Source: Bretschneidera sinensis (taxonomy: Eukaryota; Streptophyta; Magnoliopsida; Brassicales; Akaniaceae). From it: a stretch of DNA of 64,000 nt. Shown here in pieces: positions 23,701 to 34,620 of the stretch (its first letter is position 1; each line of letters begins with the position of its first letter). The stretch is taken from NCBI GenBank assembly GCA_023935145.1, contig CM043698.1, positions 80,556,001 to 80,620,000 on the forward strand, in the 5' to 3' direction. A model generated the notes under the pieces. The model saw only the letters and a list, made by a program, of their open reading frames with translations, did not search any database and was not told the DNA's origin. The translations under genes and the position numbers were made by a program.

Positions 23701-26700
23701 TCCTTTCAGTATGTATTTCTTAACTTCTCATCAATCTTATCATTTCAAGGATATCAATTTATTAACTTATCATTTACTTTCTTTCAATTATATCATACTT
23801 CTTTTTATTCATTCAATTAATACATGCCTCATTTATTCATTCATTAATCATAATGTAATTCATATCTTATATTAAATCGTCAAGTTAATATATACAACAA
23901 GTATTCTTCAAATCAACATGCTCATATGGTATATTCAATAATTATTTCATATTAACATTCATTTCAAGTTTTTATATAGTTTACATGTTTGTCTCACTTA
24001 TTAACAGGAAATTCAACTCAACACATAACACTTAAAGTTACTCGTGAATTACCTCATTTCCTTTCCTGCTTCTCTCAACAATTTCTCTATATTGCTGACC
24101 ATCACCACCTAATTATAACATACTCATTAATTTCTCTATCTTAAGCTTCAAATTTCTGTACTCTATACCGGATTAAATTTTATGCATGCATGTTCATCTT
24201 TCTTAATTTCAAAGATTTCAACAAAATCCTTTTACTTTTAGCTTAAATCCAAATTCAAATTCTCTCTTTAGGAAAGGTAGAAGAACAACTCTTCAAGATT
24301 GAAAATCTTATAATCAAATTTACAACTTTTACCTTTTCAAAGCTTTTCCTTCAAAATTCTTGAAATTCTTCCATAAATCGATCTATTTGTAAGACAGGAT
24401 TATGAAATTCTTCAGTTTCTAAGTGTTTGAGAGTGTTTTCTAGAGAGAGAATTCAAGTTTCAAAAGTTCAGAAAATGAATTCTAAGTTCTCAAAACGTGT
24501 TTATATGAAAATCCTGGTTGATCATTTAATTTTTTTTTTTTATAGATTTTCCCCTGAGTTGGCCAGTTGGCTGCCACTCGATTAGTTCACCACTAGTCGA
24601 CCGGCCGATCGGTTGACTAGTCAGTCGACCGACTCCTTTGCCAATCTACCGATCTAGAAACTAGTTGACCGCCAACCTTTCAAAATTTACAAAAATTCCA
24701 TCCTTACAATGCCAGTCGGTTGGCCGACTGGCAAACCAGTCGACCGTACGATCGACTTATGCAACCCTTAAACTTTCTTCAAAAATTTTCTAACTCTTTC
24801 CTTCAATCTTTCAAATCTTTTTTTAGTTTCTTCTTTGTAAAATTTCTACTCTTTTCTAATAAAATATTCAACATCTTTATCAAAAATTATTTCAAATTCA
24901 ACTTTCAATCTTTATATATGCATGTATTATTTCAATATGATTATCACAATTACTCTTTTACCCTTACATTGAGGGTACGAGTATTAATTCTGCCCACTAT
25001 ATAAAAGTTTTGTCCTCGAAATTTCCTTACCTATCTCATGAAACGATTGAGGATAATCTTTTCTTATACTCGCCTCACGTTCTCACATAATCTCTTTAAC
25101 ATCTTGATTCTGCCACAACACTTGAACTAGCGGAATGACTTTATTACGCAAAACTTGTTCTGTTATATCTAAGATTTTGACTGGGATTTACACAAAGGTT
25201 AAATCTTTATGAAGATCTACAGATTGATTCAGAATATTACGTGACTCATCATGTAAGTGCTTTCGCAAAAGCGAAACATGAAAAACATTGTGTAATTGCT
25301 TCAGCTCTGGAGGTAAGTCCAGTTTATAAGCTACTGGTCCAACTCTTTTAATGATTTCATAAGGTCTCACATACCTCGGATTCAACTTCCTTTTCTTCTT
25401 GAATCTCAACACGCTTTTCCACGGAGATATCTTTAGATGTACCTGTTAAACAAAATAACTAAAGAAATTCTCTCTGTCTTATTGAATGAATAAAATGAAT
25501 ATAATTGACCCAATATATAGACTTATGAATACTAAGCCTAATAGGACTAGGACATAATAATTTAGATAGGATACACATGATCCAAGTCTACTAAGACACT
25601 TGTTAAGAATCCTAATAGGATTTTCAACACTCCCCCTCAAGTTAGAGCACAGATATCATATGTACCTAACTTGTTACAAATAAATCGAACTCGAGAACCA
25701 TCCAATGGTTTAGTAAATAAATCTGCTAACTGCTCGATCGATTTCACATGTCTGGTACTAATCACATTTTGTAGAAACTTTTCTTGAACAACATGATAAT
25801 CAACTTCAATATGTTTAGTTCTTTTATGAAACACTAGATTATTTGCATTATGAATGACTGCTTGATTGTCACACAACAGGCTCATAGAAATTGACTGGTT
25901 AATCCCAAGTTCTACTAATAACTGCTTTAGCCAAACCATCTCACAGGTAGTACGCGCCATTGCTCTATATTCGGACATAGCACTTGACCTAGAAACCACA
26001 ACTTGCTTTTTACTTTTCCACGATACTAAATCACCTCCAACAAATACACAATACCCAATAGTGGGCCTTTTATCAGACGGAGAACCGGCTCAATTTGCAT
26101 CAGTATAAGCCTCAATTCGAGCATGACCATGATTTTGATAAAGTAAACCACGAGCAGAGCATGCTTAAGATATCTCAAAATTCAAATAACAGCATCCCAA
26201 TGACTAATTCGTGGAGCATTGAGAAATTAACTAACCATACTGGCTGCAAATGAAATATCAGGTCTAGTATCAGTCAAATAATTCAATTTTCCAACCAAAC
26301 TCCTATATCGCCCTAGATCAAATAATAAGTCACATTGATCAACTATAAGTTTTGTGTTGGGATCCATAAGACTATCTATAGATTTACACCCTAACATTCC
26401 ACTATTAGTCAACAAATCAAGAATATATTTACACTGGGATAAAGAAATACCACGATAAGATCTAGCAACCTCAATTCCTAATAAGTATCTCAATTTCCTT
26501 AAATCTTTTGTCTGAAATTTAGTACTCAATAACTGTTTCAGTGCTAGAATGCCTCCTTTGTCATCTTATGTGATCATAATATCATTCACATATACAATCA
26601 ACAATATTCTACCTATCTCACTGTGTTTATAAAATACAGAATGATCTACACTACATCTATTGAGACCAAAATTAATTACTACTTCACTAAACCGACCAAA

Positions 26701-29700
26701 CCACGCTTGAGGAGATTGTTTCAAGCCATATAGAGATTTCTTTAATCGATATACTAACCCAGACTCCCCCTGAGCAACAAATCCGGATGGTTGCTCCATG
26801 TATACTTCTTCTTGCAAATCACCATTGAGAAACATATTTTTCACATCCAATTGATATAGGGGCTAATTAAAAGTAGCAACTAGAGGGATAAACAGATGTA
26901 ATCATCACCACTGGAGAAAATGTCTCCGCATAGTCCATACTATATACCTGTGTATACTTTTTTGCTGCTAGGCGAGCTTTTAATTTGTCAATAGCATCAT
27001 CAGGATGAACCTTTACAGTATAGACCAAACGACAACCAACAACAGATTTCCCAGATGGTAAAGGAACCAAGTCTCATGTATTATTAGTACTCAGGGCATG
27101 TATTTCTTCATCCATAGTGGCTTTCACCCATAATAACACAATGCTTTTGTAATAGATTTAGGAATAGAATCAGAAGAGACATAAACAACAAACGAAGCAT
27201 ATGAAGGAGATAAATGATCATAAGACACAAAATTAACAATCGGATAAGCAGTACATAAACGTTTATCTTTACGAAGACCAATAAGACGATCATCTTCAGA
27301 TGATGAAGGAGGATCAGGATTTGTCAACAAGGGAGCAATTGGTGGAGCAGCAGAGGCGGAAGGTCGCAGATAATAGGAGTAAACTTGCAACAGAGGGGGA
27401 TCTAACTGTGTAAGGGGCATGAGAACATGTAATAGACACGGAAATGAATCAGCCAGATCAGAGATTGAATAAGACTCGGAGTAATACGGAGTAGACTCAA
27501 AAAATGTAACATCAACACGAACAAAATGTCGAGACTGTAACATCGATAACCTTTTTGTGTACGAGAATAATCTAAGAAAATACACTTTATAGAGCGGGGA
27601 TCAAGTTTGTCAACTCCTGGATGGAGCTGATGAACAAAACAAACGGATCCAAAGACACAGAGAGGTAAGTGGAAAGTAACATCTTTAGGAAAGAGCACAA
27701 ACGGATCCAAAGACACAGAGAGGTAAGTGGAAAGTAACATCTTTAGGAAAGAGCACAGAGTGAGGGGTTTTGCCATTAAGAATAGAGGATGTCATATGGT
27801 TTATTAAGTAACATGCAGTTATAACGGCTTCACTCCAAAATAATTTGGGGACATGCATGTGAAATAAGAAAGTACGAGCAGTATCCATAACACTATGATT
27901 TTTTCGCTCCGCAACCCCATTTTGTTGAGATGTATGAGAGCAAGATGACTGATGAATAATGCAAGACTTAATCATTAAAGTTGTAAAAGGCTCAGAAAAA
28001 TATTTACGAGCATTGTCACTACGAAGAATCTTAATAGATAAGTCAAATTGGGTTTTTATCTCAACACATAAAGCACAAAAAATAGGAAACGACTCAGAAC
28101 GGTCTTTCATTAAATAAAGTCAGGTAAGTATGAAATAATCATCCACAAATGTAACAAAATACCAAAATCCAAGTTTGGAAGTCGTATGACTTGGACTCCA
28201 AATATCAGAATGTACTAATATAAAAGTACTAGACACGCTTTTATTAATTCGGGAAGCAAATGACATAAGATGATGCTTATCTAATTGACATAACTCACAC
28301 TCTAAAGTTGAAACGTGACTCAAAGTAGGAACTAACTTCTTAAGCTTTTCTAAGGATGGATGACCAAAACGGCAATGGATCTGGAGTGGAGACTCGTCAA
28401 TTGAGCAAGCAATGAGTGATGGGATAGGATCAAAGTAATACAGGTTGTCCGATTCATGCCCACCACAAATCCTCTTCCTTTTTTCAAATCTTGGATAAAA
28501 ATAGAATCAGGAAGAAAAGTAACAGAATAGTTAAGACGTTTTGTAAGCCGACAGCGAATTCATCCCCGATATTAAGTCAAAGTCTATCTTATTTAGAGAT
28601 AATAAGTCTACTTCAAATTCTCTATCACCCATACGAATCACACAACCTCGATAATAATTTATGGTCACAACTTTATCCCATTGCGAACCTCAACAATGAT
28701 GTTATGAATGAAAGGACTATCACATGCATCAATAGATTTCATAAATGCGCTAGATGCAAAAGAATAGGTTGCACTAGGATCAATCAATAATCTATCAGGT
28801 CTATCAAGGATAGATATTGTACTCATTACGACATCAAGAGTTGCTTGGGCATCCTGCTACGTTTGACTACCATGTCCTCTCGTAGCAACTGCTCTTCTAT
28901 CTGAAGCTCTACCCCGAATATTCTCAGATCCACAACCTCTCTCTAATTGTCCTTTCCCAACACCTCCAACATTCACCATCTCAACTGATCTCCTTAATTG
29001 ATAATTCACACTGATATGTCCATCCCGTTCACAAACAAAACATATCAAGGTAGGACAATTCCAAGATAAATGTCCTATATGATTACACACATACTCTGCT
29101 CTCTCTATTAAACACAACACTACCACCTCCAGGTGGTATACTCCCACGTCTACTGAATCCTCCGACTTCCATAGGTTGCTTCCCAAACCTAAAGGTTCCA
29201 CCAACAGAACTCTAAACCACCAAAGCTACAGATCTAGCCTGCCTCTACTGAATCCCCATACTACCACCTCTAGAACCCTCAGGTTTAGTCCTCTTCAGTC
29301 GCTCCCTATGCCCTTTAGACTCAACGATGTCTTGCTCAATCTGAAGTGACATATCCACCAAAGTAGCATAATTCAGATGCCTCAAATATGACAATCTAGA
29401 ACTCATCTCAAAATGTAAGCCATCTAGAAATCTCCTACACTTACTATCCTCAGTGTTCACCAACTCAAGCATAAATCTCTATAATGTCACAAATCTACTA
29501 TCACATTGCGCCAGTCATCATGTTTTGCCTTATTTGAATAAAATCCCTCGTGTTGGGATCTAAAAGTATTTGAGAAATACTTTGTAAAGAACACCTCTTT
29601 AAACCTACTCTAGGTTAAGGATCGATCTACATCTATTTTCAGCCTAGGAAAAATATCATCCCACCAATTAGAGGCTTCGTCTTCTAACTGAAAAGATGCA

Positions 29701-32700
29701 GAGGCAACTCTCTGCGTATTTGTCATTGGCAATACACCAAATAAACATTCAACACATTTATCCACAATTCAGCTTCAGAAGGGTTATAAGATTCCTTAAA
29801 AGACGGGGGTTTCAACTTAATGAACCTAGCAAAACAATCTCCTTTGCATCTCCCGAGCAAATTCACCTTCTCCTTCCTGTACATCATGTTTCACTGATTT
29901 ACAACAATATTAGATTCCGGTGCAACTTGCTCATCCAATCTACGCTGTAGATTATCAGCGCTACCATCTGTCTGAGTCATCCTCTCCAGAGCATGAGCAA
30001 GAGTTTCTCTTAACTCATCTCTTCCAACACCAGATTCCCCCACAGCACCACTAGTACCAGGTGCACTACCAACATGTTCCCTTTCTGGAATCACAAACTC
30101 AACATCAATCTCAACTTTTGCCCTTCTAAACACAGGGGCCTACCACGTGTTTCTGTCTCATAACTCTAGCTCTAAGTCTACCACATCCACGCAGCATCCT
30201 TAGATTCTGCATTAAAATAATTTATTTTAAACTTTCAGTTCATTAAGTTTTATGCAATCTACAAAATCATAAAACCTAATGCTCTGATACCAAAATTGTA
30301 ATGACCCATCCCAGGTGAGCTCTCATCGAGATGGTGTCGTCGTGTTTAAGATCCAAGCACGATACATATATGCAATAATTAATACATCATCATCTGTAAA
30401 ATACTTACAAAATATTTTCTCAACTTTTTTTAGAGGAGTTACAATTCTTTCACATATAATTTACAAGATAAACAAGCATTTACACAATGCATGTACATCT
30501 ACATGTACAACTTTCTTTCTCTTTCTTTATATAGCTTGAGGACACCAACCACGTGGACTTACCTAAAATTTACTAGGAGTCTTAGGTTAGTATTCTACCA
30601 ATCTTGCCCGCAACCTAAAATGATTCAATATTGAGGAGTGAGCTTCATAAGCTCAGTGAATTCAATTTACTAGAAGTACTTAATTTGTATATTTCTAGTC
30701 ATAATTATATCTCAAACATATACATAACTCAATACTTATTCAACTATCAATTCTCATATCATCTTATTTATCATCATCAAATTCATTAAGCCATTCAATT
30801 TTTCAAAATTATATAGTATCAATCAATTTATAACTATCATCTTTGATAGTATTATAAACATTTTTAATAATTACCTCATCATGAGGATCATAACATATAT
30901 CACAGTCATTTAACGAATATTATAAATTCAAATCATGTTCATCATTTATCAAATCATTGTCTCATTATGAGACTCATTTCACATTATCATCTTTCATAAT
31001 CAATTTGATGCCTTAACATCTCAATAATATAAAAATAAATGTGAATGCAATCACATCATCATTTCATTATTTAATTTCTTTCTTTCTTTCTTTCTCATCA
31101 TATCATACCACATCTCCTCCATACTATCAATATATGGGTAATTCATCCGTTTTCGAGTATCTATACCAGTCTCTGGTACAACTTTTGAGAACGTCTTCCC
31201 ATATGTCGATTTATGTAGCATATCAATATGGTAAACCCGAAACCAAATTTCTAATAGCAATATAGGACTCTACCTTAATTCATCCTTAAACCGAATGCTA
31301 ATCTTGCATATTCCCATAATTGGTATTTTTGTATTATTTCCAAGAGTCACCTCGCAGCGATAGGACTCATCTAATTCTGAAAACATCTATTTTTTCCCAC
31401 ACGTGATTGTTGTAACCCATATGCAAAAATATTTATTCTTCTATTCTTTCACGCCTTATAACTCATCAACAACAAAGTTTCAACATTATTACCATTGTTG
31501 TTAGCAACTTTAACATGATGCTCTCTATTATTTGCTTTTTTGAAACGACACTCGTTTTAATAATGACCATATCGCTTATAGTTATGACATTGAATATAAG
31601 ATTTACAATCATTCTGATAATGGTCATACCTTTTGCACTTGTGACACTAAATGTTAGAATTGTCGCGATTTTGATTCGCCTTTGTGGCTATTTTCTATCC
31701 TTGGCTCTGCCTGAAATTTATTCGTCTTCTGCCTCTACTACTTTGACCTCTATGACTTAATTTTGACTGGTTTGATAAGTCATCTTTTTCTTTCTTGAAA
31801 CTCAATTGAGCTTGCAAAGCTTCTTCAACTTTAGTTTATGATTTTTCATTCAAGCGTTATTCAAGAGCCTCTAAAAATCCTTGTAAATCATCAACGGTCA
31901 TCGCATTGAGATTTTTGGATTCCTCAATAGCCACCACAACATGCTCAAATCGCATTGTCAAGGTTCGAAGAACTTTTTCAACAACCTGTTCATCTTTGAT
32001 ATCTTTACCATTAGCTTTCATCTCGTTAACAAGAGTTTGTGTGCACATAAAATAATAAACCACGCTTTCATTATTTTTTATCTGATGAAGCTCGAATTGT
32101 CTACGTATATTTGTAACCGCATCTTCTTTACCCTATCTGCACCCTTATTGGAATTAATTAAAATATCCCATGCTGCTTTTGCTGATTTAGCATGCATAAT
32201 TTTCTCAAAAACTAACAACTCCACAGCTTCAAAAATATGATGCCGGGCTTCTTTATTTTTCACACGAGCTCGATTCAGTTCTTGTTTTTGTGCTGTTGTA
32301 AGTTATGTCTCATCCTCCTGTTCAGTAACTCCATTATGTACGACATCCAAAGCATCTATGTAGTCAAAGAAAGTCTCCATCTTAATTTTTCACTTTTCGA
32401 AATCTTTTTTTCAATCAAACTTGAACACATGGCATTCAACATATTTTGTCATCGAACCCATTATTTTTTTTTCCATTGAGCTCTGATACCAGATGTTAGA
32501 AGCAGAAAATCACCAAAAAAAACTCACACAAAACTATTCTTTCAAAGAACTGAAACTTGCAGCCGAAATGAAACCCGCACTATGCTTCCTTAAAATCACT
32601 TTACAAAGCCAAGCCTTTATATAGGCTCCTGACACAACTACTACTAGAATAAGAATTACTAATAAAATAGACAAACCACTCAAATTCGGAATTGGTTAAC

Positions 32701-34145
32701 TAAATCTACTAGAACTAAAATAACTAATCCTACTTTGTTTAAGTTTCTAGCAAACAAGCATGCAAATTTGCATGCCTGGCCTTTTACGATTATATAATAA
32801 TTTGTATGGGTGAATATTACGTGATTATTCATGCGTAGTATGATGCAAAGGAGTCAGTTTTTGTTGCCTTGAATGTCCAGCTGATATGTATTATCTTCCT
32901 CAGAAGGATGTTTCTTGGGTGGCCTAATCCTGGTTTTCCCTTCTCAGATGAATCTCTCCACCTGTTGCCACTACCTCAGACAGAGAACTATCTTTTTTAG
33001 GGAGAAATTTCTGTATAAGTTTCTGTGCTAATCTGCGTATTGATTCACAACATGCACTTGTATTCCAGAGATTCATGCATGTCCTTAATGCCTTTGCTTG
33101 TCATTGCATTAGTTCTTGGCCCAAATGATTCTTTTGACATTATTTGTATCATTTTCTCATTTTTCACTTTGTGATATTTATGTTCTCTGCTTTTCTGTAT
33201 ACGATCTTCATCGGTTTCTGATGTTGAGACATGCTTCAAGTGGGAAGATATTACAACAAAAATTTTCTTGGAAGTTTTTCCTGATTGAAAAATCTACAAA
33301 AAATCATAGACGGTCTTCAATTCCTATTTTCTAGTTTGCAACCAAGTAAGGTTTGGAATGACATTCTGCTTGGAATCTCAATGTAAGAGGAAGGTTTTCA
33401 TCCTCAAGCAGATGATGCTACAGAATTACCCTCAAGAGAAACACCAGGGAGATATAATTGTTCTCTTCTACCTTGCACTAACATAATTGTGTTTGGAATC
33501 CCCTCTTAGATGAAATATCCACTTGGAACTATGAACTAATTCCTGGCGTAGAATACCGAGCAAATTTTTGTTTTTGTGGAGCAATGGCCTGTTGAAACAA
33601 TCTATCATGAAGAAAAAAGGGGAAAAAATTAACTCTTCAGACAATTAGGGTAGTATAAGACACAGATGGTACAAATTCAATTTCAAATGCTGTGGAAAGT
33701 AAAACGGAGTTATTTAATGTGACTTTAAAATTCTTGATATACTGTATAAAATATTGTTGCTTTGAGATGGTAGTTTATTAAAAGTGTCTATTGCAGTGAG
33801 ATATTCATGAAACCACTAGTAGATAGAAAACTTGATGAAAACAGAATGTGCAGTCGCCTTATTGCCTAAGAGTCGTTGAGATTTTCTACCCAATAGGTCT
33901 TTGTTTCTATATTTATAAAAAAATAAAAGAAACTCTTTATTTCTCTGGCATTTGCATTGCATGTGTAGGTTTCTGTGACTTCCTTTTAATGCTTGATTGT
34001 TATAATGCAAAAAATTTAATGTTTACAGGTGAGGAAGCTAGAAGTGTTTCTTATTAACCATTGGTTTAGAAGAGGTCTGAAGCCAATTAGTCACAATCTG
34101 CTACCAGATGCCATCCATTGTGTGAAAGATCCACCACCTGTGTAA
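20770..34145 (+). CDS. PGPP1: phosphatidylglycerophosphate phosphatase 1-like, YqeG-type HAD (5 exons)
   Basis: By family, it dephosphorylates phosphatidylglycerol phosphate to phosphatidylglycerol, mainly in plastids. Exons: 20770-21448, 21552-21629, 21832-21905, 21978-22085, 34029-34145. All introns are GT-AG, phases agree, and the total is 1056 nt, encoding 351 residues. Residues 1 to about 100 are rich in Ser, Asn and Thr without conserved blocks, fitting a transit peptide. The conserved domain starts near M127 ('[18 protein letters not shown]'). HAD motif I is 'VFDKDNT' (D187, D189), motif II 'VFSNS' (S223), and motif IV 'GDRPFTDI' (D280, D285) in exon 4. Exon 5 supplies the C-terminus ('FRRGLKP') and TAA. 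The ORF is intact although intron 4 (22086-34028) is 11.9 kb and full of retrotransposons. Correct splicing over that distance is inferred. Residues 21449-21561 that stay open past exon 1 are intron read-through. Confidence 0.93.
22320..22581 (-). mobile_element. 3' LTR of copia A
   Basis: It matches 32,494-32,752 along its length, for example 'actagaactaatataactaa' against 'actagaactaaaataactaa'. It has 'tatatatatatagg' where the other copy has 'tatataggctcc'. The inner edge meets 'ttgcctc', which reads as a short purine tract on the - strand. Confidence 0.85.
22589..24987 (-). mobile_element. 3' LTR of gypsy B, about 2.4 kb
   Basis: It begins 'tgtgacgaccc' and ends near 'gggtacgagtatta', followed by the integrase tail. 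Its first 950 bp match the right LTR. A T/TTTC-rich tract lies at 23,380-23,430. At 24,580-24,760 there is a patch rich in 'ccgac' and 'tcgac' motifs with short local inverted repeats. Confidence 0.75.
25020..25430 (-). pseudogene. gypsy B integrase C-terminus with chromodomain-like tail
   Basis: The - strand reads '[20 protein letters not shown]', then '[19 protein letters not shown]', the standard plant gypsy integrase end. Past a stop near 25,188 the frame continues with '[14 protein letters not shown]' and a WERE-like stretch (the Trp codon is now TGA), which matches a chromoviral chromodomain. Chromodomains can direct integration to marked chromatin. Confidence 0.85.
25637..26529 (-). 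pseudogene. copia C RNase H and RT C-terminus
   Basis: At 25,637-25,999 the - strand holds '[20 protein letters not shown]', then '[20 protein letters not shown]' and '[14 protein letters not shown]', a nearly complete copia RNase H end. At 26,227-26,529 '[20 protein letters not shown]' and '[20 protein letters not shown]' form the RT connection. A short break separates them at about 26,000-26,226. Confidence 0.9.
26566..27070 (-). pseudogene. copia C reverse transcriptase core
   Basis: The - strand reads '[20 protein letters not shown]', '[14 protein letters not shown]' and '[12 protein letters not shown]'. The last is the catalytic YVDD box with its first Asp changed to Asn. The N-terminal RT part is in another frame at 26,867-27,070 ('[20 protein letters not shown]'). 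The enzyme is dead by both the frame break and the active-site change. Confidence 0.9.
27400..28490 (-). pseudogene. copia C integrase and GAG-pre-integrase
   Basis: At 28,120-28,323 '[11 protein letters not shown]' and '[10 protein letters not shown]' give the zinc-binding end and first catalytic Asp, followed by 'FVTFVDDY'. At 27,685-28,110 '[11 protein letters not shown]' (second Asp) and '[18 protein letters not shown]' (Glu) follow in another frame. All three catalytic residues are thus present but separated by a frame break. A 58-bp tandem duplication (27,643-27,758) also breaks the C-terminal part. Confidence 0.88.
27643..27758. repeat. 58-bp tandem duplication in copia C
   Basis: Two copies, 27,643-27,700 and 27,701-27,758, both start 'acggatccaaag' and differ only at the last base. 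The length is not a multiple of three, so it shifts the integrase reading frame. Confidence 0.95.
28545..29204 (-). pseudogene. gypsy B protease and Gag zinc knuckle
   Basis: At 28,857-29,204 the - strand reads '[20 protein letters not shown]', a degenerate pair of CCHC-like knuckles. From about 28,850 down to 28,545, in broken frames, '[14 protein letters not shown]' (family LIDxGATHSFIS, catalytic Asp kept, Gly lost) and a final '[12 protein letters not shown]' (family DVILGMDWLxxY) can be read. The protease ends exactly where copia C begins. Confidence 0.8.
29245..30133 (-). pseudogene. gypsy B gag
   Basis: At 29,245-29,472 '[20 protein letters not shown]' and '[12 protein letters not shown]' match the retrotransposon Gag domain of plant chromoviruses (family KxxRFxxGL, and LVExAxxIE). 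The N-terminal 80 codons are at 29,891-30,133. The middle (29,473-29,890) is in other frames with stops. Confidence 0.8.
30281..30292 (-). other. primer-binding site of gypsy B
   Basis: The - strand reads TGGTATCAGAGC four bases from the LTR edge. Confidence 0.85.
30297..31250 (-). mobile_element. truncated 5' LTR of gypsy B
   Basis: It aligns with 22,589 to about 23,530, including 'gaggagtgagcttca' and 'ccacatctcctccatact'. The match fades near 31,210-31,250. Copia A protease sequence is readable from about 31,260, so the outer 1.4 kb of this LTR is gone. Confidence 0.8.
31260..32470 (-). pseudogene. copia A gag (UBN2 type) and protease start
   Basis: From the right: '[20 protein letters not shown]' and '[13 protein letters not shown]' (32,078-32,263), then '[20 protein letters not shown]' and '[14 protein letters not shown]' (31,857-32,063). 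This is the UBN2 Gag domain of plant copia elements. Around 31,500-31,660 two zinc-knuckle-like blocks ('[14 protein letters not shown]') follow. At 31,330-31,400 '[18 protein letters not shown]' marks the protease. Several stops and frame changes are present. Confidence 0.85.
32480..32491 (-). other. primer-binding site of copia A
   Basis: The - strand reads TGGTATCAGAGC, two bases inside the 5' LTR. Confidence 0.85.
32494..32752 (-). mobile_element. 5' LTR of copia A
   Basis: It runs from TG to CA on the + strand ('tgttagaagc' to 'tttctagca') and is followed by the AACAA target duplication. Confidence 0.88.
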
Positions 34146-34279
34146 GAAATGTGATGATATGTGCAAAAGCAATTATTCATATCCATGCCAAAAAAAAAAT
34201 TGGTATAAAGTTGTTTGTTTATGTTAACTGCATGAAAATTTTAGTGAATCAATTTTTCTTTTGGCATATTGGGTTCTCT

Positions 34280-34620
34280 GATATTTGCAACAAAAGACTA
34301 AGCCTTAACACTAAACTAGTTGGGTTCGGCTACATGAATCATTTTCTTCCATTCTGTACTGTTTGGGGCTAAATTTAACCCTTACATACTTTTCACTACA
34401 CCTGGGCGTAATACCTGGCGAGTTGCTTATTGTGAACGCGCTAGTTAACCCTTGCCCCTTTTTCACTCCACTCGGGGTCCGATGCAGCGCGTTGCTAGTA
34501 GGAAACTCCCAGCTTTTTTCTCTATAAGATTCATGTTCATAAAGATGTGACTTCATCTTTACACTGGCCATCAGCTTACCACGGCTCTCCTCCTTTACCT
34601 GGACTTGGGACTAACTATAT
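34280..34620 (-). mobile_element. RTE-LINE 3' end or TS-type SINE-like fragment
   Basis: Read on the - strand it ends 'agccgaacccaactagttt' and 'aaggcttagt', then a T/TTG-like tail, the form known from plant TS SINEs and RTE LINE tails. Further 5' it has 'gcgttcacaataagcaac' and 'ggtaaaggaggaga'. No coding part is seen. The family is from memory of common plant repeats, so it is tentative. Confidence 0.5.

Larger units (their letters stand above)
25444..28545 (-). mobile_element. Ty1/copia element C nested in gypsy B, 5' part lost
   Basis: The 3' LTR is 25,444-25,629 (TG...CA, 186 bp), with a 'ctccccctc' purine tract complement just inside. RNase H, RT, linker and integrase follow in copia order on the - strand. 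At about 28,545 copia sequence stops inside the GAG-pre-integrase region and gypsy protease sequence begins, so gag, protease and the 5' LTR are missing. Stops and frameshifts are present throughout. Confidence 0.88.
22589..31250 (-). mobile_element. Ty3/gypsy chromovirus-type element B nested in copia A
   Basis: The 3' LTR is 22,589 to about 24,987 and the 5' LTR 30,297 to about 31,250. Both begin on the + strand with 'tgacccatccc'-type sequence and align for about 950 bp, after which the right copy stops. Primer-binding site 30,281-30,292. Gag and protease lie at 28,545-30,133 on the - strand, and the integrase end with a chromodomain-like tail at 25,020-25,430. RT, RNase H and most of integrase are missing and copia C lies in their place. 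The right LTR is truncated, and the same deletion probably removed copia A pol. Confidence 0.85.
22320..32752 (-). mobile_element. Ty1/copia element A with target-site duplication, host of gypsy B
   Basis: The LTRs are 22,320-22,581 (3') and 32,494-32,752 (5'), about 260 bp each and clearly alike. The 5-bp duplication AACAA flanks both ends (22,315-22,319 and 32,753-32,757). The left LTR has lost its terminal TG (now TA on the + strand). A Met-tRNA primer-binding site is at 32,480-32,491. Only gag and part of protease remain (31,260-32,470, - strand). Pol is missing, and gypsy B stands between the protease and a short purine tract beside the 3' LTR. Confidence 0.9.
22086..34028 (+). other. 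intron 4 of the PGPP1-like gene, 11,943 bp, with nested retrotransposons
   Basis: The donor is CAG|GTTGGT and the acceptor TTTACAG|GTG. Removing copia A with one AACAA target copy leaves an original intron of about 1.5 kb (22,086-22,319 plus 32,758-34,028). No exon of another gene is seen in that remainder. Confidence 0.88.
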
